A stretch of 64,000 nt of DNA from Canna indica (Eukaryota; Streptophyta; Magnoliopsida; Zingiberales; Cannaceae), in contig CP136891.1 of NCBI GenBank assembly GCA_034359265.1, forward strand, positions 42,834,001 through 42,898,000, given 5' to 3'. A program made the position numbers and the translations under genes. Each line of letters opens with the position of its first letter. Position 1 is the stretch's first letter. The notes beneath the pieces are model-generated. The model searched no databases. It had not been told where the DNA came from and was given only the letters and a program-made list of their open reading frames with translations. Shown piece by piece: positions 23,616 through 32,400 of this stretch.

Positions 23616-23631
23616 CTTTAAAGAGGGAGAA
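23616..23631 (+). promoter_or_regulatory. Polypurine tract
   Basis: A purine-rich run 'aaagagggagaa' lies immediately before the 3' LTR, preceded by the usual 'ttcgaggacgaatttt'. It would prime plus-strand synthesis. Confidence 0.75.
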
Positions 23632-24000
23632 TCGTAATATCTTAGATATTTTAAATATATTTTCCTCTTATGGTTTGTGGTTGCAAAACCTAGCAGACTA
23701 GTCCGCGGTCTAGCCGAGTCGACTCATGGTCCGGAGCGAGCTTGTGAGTTCAGGTAAGTAAGAATATGAGATATGATAATTTTGCTTGAGTAGTTAAATT
23801 TATATAATTTCATGTTGTGTTTGCATAATTGTTTAGTTTATGTGGATGTGCTTATGTGGTGGCTAATGATTTATCATGGAACTTGAATAGGATTAATTAA
23901 GCTTAGTTGGGTTAGCGAGTTGAAAGGTTAGTGGGTTTCGATCCGGGATGTGACGGATGCGGGTTAAAGAAGGTTAGGGTTGAAGAGGAGGGGAAGGGAT

Positions 24001-24007
24001 TATAAAA
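24001..24007 (+). promoter_or_regulatory. TATA box of the Tekay LTR
   Basis: TATAAAA sits about 370 bp into the LTR, followed at once by the poly-C run. It is at the same place in the LTRs at 229-2745 and 52586-54250. Transcription would start shortly after 24030. Confidence 0.65.
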
Positions 24008-24353
24008 TCCCCCCCCCCCCCCCCCCCCCCCAGGGCTTGCGGCTCCCTATTGGAGCCGCACAAGTGGCATAGAGAGAGGAGCCGCCCAGCCAAGCCAAGC
24101 CGCCCCTCTCGCCTTTTCTGCTTCCTTGGACCCGCCGCCCTCAAGCCAACCGCCAAGCCTCTCTCCCTCCCCTCTCTTCCTTTCTCTGTCTTCCCCTCTC
24201 CTTGGAGCCAAGCCGACGACTTGGGTGTAGCCGCCGCCGCCTTCCTTGAAGAGGAGCCGCAGCAGTCCCTTGTTGAGCCAAGCCATCCCCTTTGAGGCCA
24301 AATTCGGAGGCTGCCAATTTTGAGTTTCTCGTACTCTTTCTTCCTAGATCAAG

Positions 24354-26194
24354 GTGAGTGGTTTTACCCTCCTTCTTCGGGATTTCTTTGAGTTTCTTGA
24401 AGCCGTTCTTGGAGGCTTTATGTTCTCGATGTGTTTTCGATGATCTCTCGGATTCATGCCGTTCTTTTTGTGTGTCATGCTTGAGGAGGCCCTAAACCCT
24501 CCCCTATGGGGCTCGGCAGCCCTAGGATGATCCTAGGGGTGCTCGGCCAAGGTGGAAAAAAGGGTGCCCTCCAAGTGTTCGATGAAATGCCTAAATGAAA
24601 GGATGTAGATTTTCTTGCCTTCTATAAATCAATTTGATCATCAATCTTGATGTTTGTAAATTTAAATGCATGCTTGCTATTAAATCTTTGATTTTTGGAA
24701 ATATATCTTGTGGATTTAAAAGGGGTTTGATTTTGGAGGCATGAGAGTTCTTGGTTTAAATTCTTGAATATAAAGGTGGGTTCTTGATTAAGGAGAGTTG
24801 GGATGCTTGATATTCTTGTTTATTAAGCATGGTTTATTGTGAGATTTATCTTGATGATTACAAATCTGATGTGATGGTAATTAGGGAGTTAATTTCTGTG
24901 AATTTTTGGATTTAATTTCATGATATGCTGAAAATTCAATGTTGCTGGAATTTCATGTTGAGATGATGAATCTGTGCTATTTTTGTAATGGTTGCTCTGA
25001 TGTGTGTATTTCTCTGAACATAGTCGTGTAACTTATTGTTTCAACCAGCAAATATAGTTTGGACACATAGGATACAGTCTGGAGACCATATTCGGATTAC
25101 ATACGTCAGTTTCGGGCAGAACAGTAAGCAAAAATAAAACCCTAAAAAAAACCCTAATTGTGGTTAACTAAATTTTAATTGTATAATTAAAATTGGGTAA
25201 AAAGGGTCAGCATAATCTGTTATGAACCAACATGAGAAGTTTATGCATGAAATAAAATCACACGGGTTCATGACATTATGGGTCTAGGAGTTGGGGTCGG
25301 GTATTGGAGTGTTGAGACACTTTCCAATAGGAACACCCCTAAGACACCATAGGAAAGATTTGACTTAGGTCTTGGTGCGTCATATCTTTATGAATGGCGG
25401 AGAGGCTCGCTGAGGAGCCGGATTGCGGGCTAGGCCCGGAAGGTTGGATGGCTAATTCCCAACCTGTGGAACAAGTTCAGATTGGCGATTACCGATTGTT
25501 CCTTCACGTCTGGTGGAGCAAGTTCGGAGAGTCTTCCCGATTGCTCCCGAGTTTCTTTATATTAGGATAAGTTCGGAGGGCCTTCCCGATTATCCTCGTA
25601 TGTTTTGTCTAATTCCCAACCTGTAGAACAAGTTTGGAGGGCCTTTCCTGATTGTTCTGGTTTGGCCTCGTGGGATAAGTTCGGAGGGTCTACCAGATTA
25701 TCCTCGAGGGGGTTTTAAGTAATAAGTTCGGAGGGCCTACCCGATTATTCCTGAGATATCTTAGAGGAGTATGTTCGGAGGGCCTACCCGATTACTCATG
25801 CGATATCTTAAAGGGGCAAGTTCGGATGGGCGAATCCCAATTGTCCCTACGCGTCTCGTGGAGCAAGTTCGGAGGGCCTTCCCGATTGCTCCTAAGTTTC
25901 TTTATACAATGATAAGTTTGGAGGGCCTTCACATTTATCCTAGTATGTGTTATTGCCTTAGGGCAGCGTAGGCTTAGGCCTGATGTTCTGCTCCGTTTGG
26001 GTGTTGGCTGCCTTCGAGCAGGTGGTGGATATGATGGATGGCCTGTTATCAAGTCATTCCCATGTGACCTTTTCCTGTTTGAGTCAAGAGTGTTACCTTA
26101 TGCATCTTATCTGTGATGTTTGTTTTTGTGAGGGTTGGTAGAATCGCTCACTCAGTTCTTTGAACTCACCCGTTGTCGTTGTTTTTTTTTGCAG
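24354..26194 (+). other. Predicted 1.84 kb leader intron in the LTR
   Basis: The donor is AAG|GTGAGTGG at 24354, and the acceptor is T10-GCAG|AGCC ending at 26194. The exon before it is the GC-rich leader after the TATA box. The sites recur in the LTRs at 631-2235, 35888-37379, 53682 (donor) and 44237 (acceptor), and 62164-63600. The intron contains the hairpin array. Splicing itself is not shown by the sequence. Confidence 0.55.
25468..25939 (+). repeat. Ten-unit tandem hairpin array
   Basis: The units are 29-35 nt with about 50-nt spacing. The core is near GTTCGGAGGGCCTACCCGA. The outer stems are GGAACAA/TTGTTCC (25468-25502), GGAGCAA/TTGCTCC (25515-25547), AGGATAA/TTATCCT (25564-25596), AGAACAA/TTGTTCT (25625-25658), GGATAA/TTATCC (25673-25703), AATAA/TTATT (25721-25749), GAGTA/TACTC (25767-25797), GGGGCAA/TTGTCCC (one mismatch, 25813-25847), GGAGCAA/TTGCTCC (25860-25892) and GATAA/TTATC (25911-25939). 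Confidence 0.92.
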
Positions 26195-26940
26195 AGCCTG
26201 ACCGGTGAGGTGGGCTGGAGCACTTGGCGCAGCTCGAGGGAAGAGAAGCCACATGATCTCATAGCAGTCCTAGTTAGGGATCGTAGTCGAGTCTGCAGTA
26301 GTTTGTCATGCACTTGTGTATTGGTATTTTGAAGTTGTAGTCCCATGGGGACATTCATTTTTTTATTCAGATTTTATTTAAATATCAGTAATGTTGCTCT
26401 TGATTCATTTTATTCCGCACTCGAGCTTTTTGATGAAAAACTATATTGTTTTAATGAAATCTAATTATCTTCCCTTTATAAGCAAAACTATTGTTTCTTT
26501 CCGCTATCTTTTGTGAGTTGGCATGTGCATGAGTTAGACTGCGGGGTATAGGCACGTATACCCTGGCCAGTCACTTGACCCTGAGTTTGGGGCGTGACAA
26601 TTATTTATTGACCACTTGTAACTGCCCCTTTATTTGGAATCATATGCTCAATTGCCAATCTTTTGGTCAAAGAAAAAACCCAATCAGAAATAGCAAAATG
26701 AGGAACTTATTTTAGGGGCATTAAATTTTATATAGTTAGCTATATAAATTTTATTTTTTTATCTATTTAAGTTCTTATTCTAGAACTGTCTTTGCCAATT
26801 TCCTACTTGGTAATTTAGTGAGTGCTTCCATCTTTCAATGTATTGGCACTTTCATGGTCTTTTAAACATGCGTTAAGCTTGTCAATTCCTGATTACTTGC
26901 TTATCTGCTATGCTAATTTACTATATCTATGACTTTTCAG

Positions 26941-27181
26941 GTTTTTGCACTTAAAGATGCTGGAAGTTTGGCTGAGAATGCTACAACATATGAGAGCCTT
27001 GAACCTTGCAACCATTATGGGACGACTCCTCCTTGCACAGAAGCTCTAACATGAGAATGGAGGTCTAACATGAGAATCCCATTGTAGGTTCCGCAGGAGT
27101 TGAAAGGCTCAGAGATTCTGGCATCAAAGTTAATGCTATGTCAAATGCTTACAGGCAGGCCCTTTGTTACCTTGAGAAGTG
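26941..27181 (+). pseudogene. Exon fragment of a RibD/PYRD-type pyrimidine deaminase (riboflavin synthesis)
   Basis: After an acceptor (GACTTTTCAG ending 26940) the frame gives 'VFALKDAGSLAENAT', then 'SLEPCNHY', then 'TTPPCTEAL', ending in a TGA at 27052-27054. The Pro-Cys ... Pro-Pro-Cys pair is the zinc-binding part of the deaminase domain in bacterial RibD and plant PYRD. The residue before TPPC is Thr where family members that I recall have Arg. A 14-base direct duplication ('tctaacatgagaat') and a deletion follow, then 'SAGVERLRDSGIKV' (27087-27134) of the same family. The exon ends in a GTGAGT donor at 27182. The last 15 codons do not match RibD as I know it. It is a non-functional capture; the true gene would be plastid-targeted. 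Confidence 0.82.
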
Positions 27182-28388
27182 GTGAGTTCTTAAAAAAGTA
27201 GTGTAAGGAAGCAATGAAGTCTTGATTGATTAAAGTTTCAAGTCTATTGAGATAATTGCTTTCCCAAGTCTTGCATGTATTTCCATACTTCGTGTGCGGG
27301 GTTCCACACTAAGAAAGAGAAATCGTTAAATCGTTATCGCTATATGAAATGAAGCAGCGCCTAGCACGCTAAGATAAACCACTTGGAAAAGGCGTTGCCT
27401 TTCTTTCTCAGTCGTCTGTCTTAATTCATGTTGTAATGCGGTCGTGAAAATCAACTTGATTAGCTACCAATTTTATTTGTTAGTGAGAAAAGACAAGTAA
27501 TTTCTTTCAAGGGTACTATTCAATGAAGTTGTTGGCAGACTAGTAGCAAAATAGTTGGTTAGCCTTTCCAACAGTTTATAATTCATAGTTTATAATTTCT
27601 TTTAGGGTAATTAATTTTTGAGTATTCTCTCACTTGCATGTGTAATTTCAACAGTTTATAATTCATAGTTTAGTATTGAAGGTATGGTTGTTAGCTCTGG
27701 TTGTCTTACCAGCAAGATCACATATTTACATGTGCCTCTTGTATCTATCTCTACTGTCAATTTGCGTTCTTCCAACTTGTATTTGGACGGTAAGCTTGGA
27801 AATTGCTTATTTTGGTACTTATTCTAGTTCTGGTTTTGGCCAAGATACATTTTAGCTTGGAGTTCAAAACTTCTATAGTAAATGTTTTCTTTGCATTGGA
27901 CCATAGACTATCACAAAAGTTAAGGTTTTAGCAACATAGCCTGCAGAAGTGTTATAGCTTGGCAAGAAGGGAAGTGTAGGCACAGGGAAATTATAAGTTC
28001 TCATTAATTCATGTATGAAATTTTCTTTAATTTTTTCATATTCTGGGTGGCATGTATACAAGTTTGACAAGCTTAATTGGAAAAGTTAGCTTTTGATATC
28101 ATCATGTTACCCAAACATTTTTAAAGAATTAAATAGAGATATTATTGATACTGCCTTCAAAGAATTTTAAATATACTTAACTACTTTGTCATTTACATTA
28201 TGGTATCTTTGTCATATGTAGTTATCTTACACTCTTATATGCTTCTCATCAATTAAGTCTATGCAGAAGATGGCATTATCAAACCAAGCTTCAATAACAT
28301 GGTTGTCAAGGAAAATCTAAGTTTGTTCTCATTCTAGCTTGATTGGAGATGCCCCAAGTTTTTTGTGTTTTGTTCTCATCATATTTTT
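27182..28388. other. Intron-like, AT-rich sequence, no gene recognised
   Basis: No extended reading frame. A repeated phrase 'caacagtttataattcatagttta' occurs twice (27569-27592 and 27649-27672). The region lies between two exon-like fragments with fitting splice borders, so it may be the intron(s) of a chimeric transcript. Confidence 0.4.
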
Positions 28389-28432
28389 CTTTTTCTTTTT
28401 CTTTTTCTTTTTCTTTTTCTTTTTCTCTTTCT
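28389..28432. repeat. (TTTTTC)n microsatellite
   Basis: About seven copies of a 6-bp pyrimidine unit. It lies just upstream of the next captured exon and would act as part of its intron. Confidence 0.9.
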
Positions 28433-28495
28433 GGTTTATGGAAAGGTCCAATTAGTATTTAGAATTGCACTAATAATTTATCACTTCTTTTGCAG

Positions 28496-28545
28496 TAAGA
28501 GCTGGTACTGGTGGTGATGAAGCAGGAATATGGACTGGTGATCTT
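28496..28545 (+). pseudogene. Exon fragment of plastid-type peptide chain release factor 1
   Basis: The acceptor TTTTGCAG ends at 28495, followed by codons for 'RAGTGGDEAGIWTGDL' and a GTAGGT-like donor at 28546. This block is the strongly conserved start of domain 2 in RF1; plant plastid RF1 has nearly the same words. The GGQ catalytic motif and all other domains are absent. It is only 50 bp, so the identification rests on one motif. The phase fits a split Val codon (G|TA). Confidence 0.75.
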
Positions 28546-29622
28546 GTAGGTAGATGATACTTTCATGATCTTTGAACATAATATAATTTTTCATAAAGCT
28601 TTCTTAATTGGCAGAGAAGAACTAGGAATACTAGAAAATCATTAACCTTTTTTCTCTTGAAATAATATGGTGGTTTAGCATCTCATCCACTGATTTTAAG
28701 AAGCTTCTTATTTAAATGTCTCTTTTGTAAATTATCTTTCCTCACCAACTATTTATCTTCACACATGCACCTTTTTCCCAGTACATGGTCTTAGTATTAA
28801 ATGTTAATCTTTACTTGCAGGCATTCAAGAACAGAAACATGGTAATGGTTATTAGATATGAAGCTTCCCCATGTGTATTTTGATTAAAACTGACCGGAAT
28901 AGGACACCGCAAAGCATAATTGAGTACTCGTGTTCTTTTTCTAGTATCTCTTCATATGCATTTTTTACAACTTGGAAAGAAAATTCTAGTATTCATTTAT
29001 CTAAAATATAAGCAGTTTAAATGTTTTATAAATATAGAAAAAAGATTCATCTCTCAGAAAAATAAGCAGTTTAAATCAAAACAAAACCTTTGAGTTAATA
29101 TGAATATACCTTTCATCTACTGTAATGCATGCCACCAATGTTCCCTTTGCAACATTCATGTTCTGTTGGGTATTTTTTTGTAGTTTATTGTGGAACATAA
29201 GTTTGTTTAATTTTTTTGTTCTTGATTATTAACTTGATTATTTTTGCATGCTGATAACCATGCTACTAAGCAACAAGCTAATGTGGTTTTTAAGGATCTG
29301 ATCATATTCCGATGACATAAAGGAGAAATATATATTCCTGCGTTCAAGACTGACTCCATCAAATAATTGTAGGAAAGTGCATAAGTGTATGATATTCTTT
29401 GAAGGGTTTGTCTAACCGGTTAAGAATTTATTTTTCATTATTTCATTTGGAGACTATTAAATAAGGTCAAATATAGTTTTTATTTTTATTTGATTTGTAG
29501 TTTTATATTTTTATTTTTATTTGAATTTACACTCCCCAAAAATTGTTATGTTGATTAAAATATATACCTTGTATTGTGAACTTAAAATATATTGAAGTTT
29601 TTTTTTTTGTTTTTGTTTATTA
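28546..29622. other. Intron-like, AT-rich sequence with one micro-exon candidate
   Basis: A 21-bp stretch at about 28822-28842 is bordered by CTTGCAG and GTAATG and could be a micro-exon, but I cannot match its seven codons. The rest is AT-rich without coding signal. Confidence 0.35.
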
Positions 29623-29839
29623 GGATGCAATGTTGAATAAGATCAGCATGGTGGATACGTCATCTCATTTGAAGCATAGGGATGAGACGAAGTTCACGCA
29701 ATCTAGTGGACGTTCAAAAATAAGAAGAGAATGGTCTCCTCCAAAGCTCTCCGCAAGTATATCTATGTCATCTTCTCTCTTCTCCACTATTGCAGAGAAT
29801 AGGAAGATTGTGATAACATTTTGTCCAACTACAATCTAG
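29623..29839 (+). pseudogene. Unrecognised terminal exon of the CACTA-borne chimera
   Basis: After a T-rich tract and TATTAG (29622) a frame runs from 'DAMLNKIS' through a Ser/Arg-rich stretch to a TAG at 29837-29839. The following sequence resembles a 3' UTR with TTGTGTAATC and TTGTTTGTAATC. I do not recognise the protein. Position just inside the subterminal repeats suggests the last exon of an element-borne gene. Confidence 0.4.
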
Positions 29840-29959
29840 ATGGATTATTATGAAACTTGTAGTTTGATCTTTTAAGGAGTATTTCCTTGGATATTGTGTA
29901 ATCAATTTTCTTATTAATTATAATATTGTTTGTAATCCTAATTAATTTTCTTAGCAAAA

Positions 29960-30441
29960 TATATATATTAAAGGCAAATACATATGCTTATAATTAGAGA
30001 CTAAATATGATATATGCTCCGAATAGTGTTTGTATATCAAAGACAAATATAAATGTCTCTATTATGATTTTTAGAGGCAAATATAAATGTCTCCATTAAT
30101 ATTTTTAGAGACATGAATATAAATATATATGTATCTATTAATATTTTTAGAGGCAAATAAATATGCCTCCATTGATACTTTTAGAGGCAAATATATACGC
30201 CTCTATTAATATTTTTAGAGGCAAATAAATTATTTGCCTCTAATAGTATTTTTATATTAGATACAAATATATATGTCTCTATCAATATTTGTAGAGACAA
30301 ATACATTATACATCCCTAATACTTTTAGGGACAGGAGCTCTAAAGACGAACAATTTTATTTGTATCTAAAAGTTATAGAGGCAAATATTTAACTTTTAGA
30401 GACAAATTTGATTGTCTCTAATTGTCACTTTTGTTGTAGTG
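29960..30441. repeat. CACTA subterminal repeats and terminus
   Basis: About ten degenerate copies of 'TTTTTAGAGGCAAATA'/'TAGAGACAAATA' in direct and a few inverted orientations, ending at the TIR TTTTGTTGTAGTG (30429-30441). The motif differs wholly from that of the 11067-18250 element, so this is another CACTA family. Confidence 0.75.
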
Positions 30442-30633
30442 CCTCCTCCTCTAGATCTCCTCCTCCTCCCACCGCCACCACCACCACCACCACCACCTCC
30501 TCCTCCTCCTCCTTCTCCTCTAGATCTCCTCCTCCCATCGCCACCACCACCTCCTCCTCCTCCTCCCCTTCTTCCTCTTTATCTAGAGGAGGAGGAGGAG
30601 GAGGAGGAGGAAGGGGAGGAGGAATCGATGACC
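30442..30633. repeat. Low-complexity CCT/CCA and GAG repeats
   Basis: Tandem (CCT)n and (CCA)n runs are followed at 30588-30625 by (GAG)n, so the two arms can pair. It gives long Pro- or Glu-rich open frames that are artefacts of the repeat. It lies between a CACTA terminus and a Tekay LTR start. Confidence 0.9.
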
Positions 30634-31245
30634 TGTCACGCCCCAACTCAGGGTCGCGTGACCGGCCAGGGTACGTGTCAGTACCCCGAAGCCTACCACA
30701 TGCACTGACCAATCATACACAGAAACAACACTGGACCAACAAGAGAGTCATGAAATAAAACAGCGACCAAACTTTATTGAAGTCAAAACAAATTTAAGTC
30801 TAAAGAAAGCAACTAAACTTTTCAAGGAAACATTTCAAGTTTGAAAGCAGTAAATGTTTTACAAAGATCACTCAGTGCATGACCAACAACTCAAACGACA
30901 CTGTTGGCTTTAGGTTTTCAACCTTGGTCTTATTCTCTTAATCTCGGTTTTGATGATAACAAACATGGAACTAATATTTCGTTGAGAATATCATTCGGGT
31001 TCCATATCAATTAGCGTTCAATGTCCTCAATCGGATGAATCGGAAGAAATCGGAAAATCGGAAGGACATTGATCATCGCACTCGGGTTTGTCGCGAAAAT
31101 TTCTCGAAGATCGACGAGTGCACCAAAGTCGTCTTGGATGAGCTCAAAGATCACATGAAAGCTCTCCAAGTTGATGGTCGTTGAAAGCTGAAACCCCAAA
31201 AACAAAGCGCGGAAGAAAATCGGCTGAAAAATAAACTTCAGCCTA

Positions 31246-31500
31246 AGTTCGATCGATCGGGCGGTCGATCAAACAGGGTAAGAAATTGGCAGTAGCCAAT
31301 TCGATCGACCGAACACTGCCAAAAACCAGCAGTGGCTACTTCGGTCGACCGACAGAGGCCTAAAATGAGCAGAATGTTCATCGGTCGATCGAATTGATGA
31401 TCGCGCGGTCGCGCGACCCAGGCTCCATGAATCGGTCGATCGATGGGTCGACCACGCAGAGAGAAGATGCAGCGATCGATCGGTCGATTGACCGACCAAT
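31246..31500. repeat. Clustered GGTCGATCGACC-type palindromes in the copia LTR
   Basis: Many overlapping copies of 'tcgatcgaccga', 'gatcgatcgg' and 'cggtcgaccga' occur within 255 bp just upstream of the TATA box. The cluster is present in the related LTRs at about 45598-45965, 51945-52245 and 55895-56030. Confidence 0.85.
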
Positions 31501-31539
31501 CTTTTTTATCATCCTTGAGCTGTCGCTTCTTGGTGAGGG

Positions 31540-31547
31540 TATAAATA
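31540..31547 (+). promoter_or_regulatory. TATA box of the copia LTR
   Basis: TATAAATA lies about 40 bp after the palindrome cluster. The same octamer lies at 51885-51892 (-) and 55824-55831 (-) in related LTRs. Confidence 0.75.
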
Positions 31548-32333
31548 TACCTCATCTAATCTTTTTTATAACTCTTCCTTGATGATTACAGATTTTATTG
31601 AGCAATTAAAAGGAAGATTTGAGCCTTCTAGAGATTGATTAAGCGTGCTCTGCTCTTTCCGCGAACATTCTCTCAAGCGCCAGCTGCTGCCTCAACTCAG
31701 AAATTGAATCGAGCTCTATGACTCAACGAGTTGGAGGTTCTGAAGGATTGAGAAGGGCATTTATTCTTGGTTTTATTCCAAGCTCTTTTCAATGTAATTT
31801 TTATCTATTATTTGAACCATTTTTCTTTGATTTGGGTTTGTACGAAGACCGGGTGTTAGGTCTTCTTGTGAGAAAGTGGTTACCTTGTTGTGAAGGTGTA
31901 AAGCCACTTCTACTTGTGTAAACGTAGTGTTACTAGGATTAGTCAAGTTGTCCCTTAGAGTTGAGGTGAAAGAGTGCTGTCAATAAGAAGGCGGAGACTT
32001 CCGGGTGTGGAAGTACCTTAGGTCAAGAGTGAGACTCTTCGAGTCAAAGTCCTTTGTGTAAGGGAAATGAGAATTAATCTAGTAAAATTATTTTGGAAAT
32101 CCTAAGCGGGGTGCTTAGGTAGTGGAGTAGGCATTGGGGCCGAACCATTATAAATCTTGTGTGTTTGCGTTGATATATTGTTGTACTTAATTGTTTTATC
32201 TTGCTTCCGCATTTAATCGCATAATTGCATCTTGCCTAAACGATTTAAGATAATTATTAAAATCAAATTTAGGCTAATTAATTTAGTAAAAACACTATTC
32301 ACCCCCCTCTAGTGTTGCTATTTCGCCTACATT

Positions 32334-32345
32334 TGGTATCAGAGC
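32334..32345 (+). promoter_or_regulatory. Primer binding site (tRNA-Met type)
   Basis: TGGTATCAGAGC starts two bases after the LTR end. It is identical to the usual initiator tRNA-Met site of plant copia elements. Confidence 0.9.
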
Positions 32346-32400
32346 GGGTTCATAGCTTGAGATTTCACCATCTCTTCTACACCTTGTCTCGATCTTGAAA

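Larger units (their letters stand above)
19447..26599 (+). mobile_element. Tekay/Del-type Ty3 chromovirus, 5' LTR truncated
   Basis: The order is partial 5' LTR (19447-19755), primer site, gag remnant, protease remnant, RT, RNaseH, integrase, chromodomain tail, purine tract, 3' LTR (23633-26599). The chromodomain-type C-terminus with 'RKLRSKEIPLVKVRW' places it in the Tekay/Del clade. Only the last 309 bp of the 5' LTR remain; they match 26290-26599. Every protein is broken. No duplication can be tested because the left end is lost. Confidence 0.92.
23633..26599 (+). mobile_element. 3' LTR of the Tekay element (2967 bp)
   Basis: It starts CGTAATATC (canonical TG changed to CG) and ends GGGGCGTGACA. 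It is the same family as the solo LTR at 229-2745 (inverse orientation) and the LTR at 43869-54250. It includes a TATA box, a 23-base poly-C tract (24009-24031), a GC-rich leader, a donor-like site, a ten-unit hairpin array and an acceptor-like site. Protein-like open stretches at 24047-24301 lie in the leader and are not conserved as protein. Confidence 0.93.
26600..30441. mobile_element. Right part of a CACTA-type element carrying host exon fragments (Pack-type candidate)
   Basis: The right end reads TTTTGTTGTAGTG at 30429-30441, a CACTA terminus in inverse orientation (CACTACAACAAAA). Before it, 29960-30410 is an array of 'tttttagaggcaaata' subterminal repeats. Inside lie spliced-looking fragments of two unrelated host genes (26941-27181 and 28496-28545) and a last exon with a 3'-UTR-like tail (29623-29870). 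No left terminus was found; the left edge is the Tekay LTR. That the fragments were captured by this element is inference. Confidence 0.55.
30902..32331 (+). mobile_element. 5' LTR of the gag-only copia element (1430 bp)
   Basis: It starts TGTTGGCTTTAGG and ends CGCCTACA. It contains a cluster of GATCGACCGA-type palindromes (31246-31500) and TATAAATA at 31540-31547. The same family of LTR occurs at 2918, 42622, 44793, 51109 and 55069 in the other orientation. Confidence 0.92.

Noticed and set aside
24047..24301. GC-rich open frames after the TATA box (also at 2170-2475, 37354-37590, 53728-54000, 61986-62294)
   Set aside because: They lie in the LTR leader, differ in frame and length among copies, and show no conserved protein.
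25468..25939. Regularly spaced repeats that look like a CRISPR array
   Set aside because: The sequence is inside a plant LTR, the units vary and pair, there are no unique spacers and no cas genes.
26941..27181. A functional riboflavin gene
   Set aside because: Only one exon's worth is present, with a stop, a deletion and a duplication. It sits among transposon sequences.
30408..30758. Pro-, Thr- or Glu-rich proteins on both strands
   Set aside because: They are translations of CCT/CCA/GAG simple repeats running into an LTR start.
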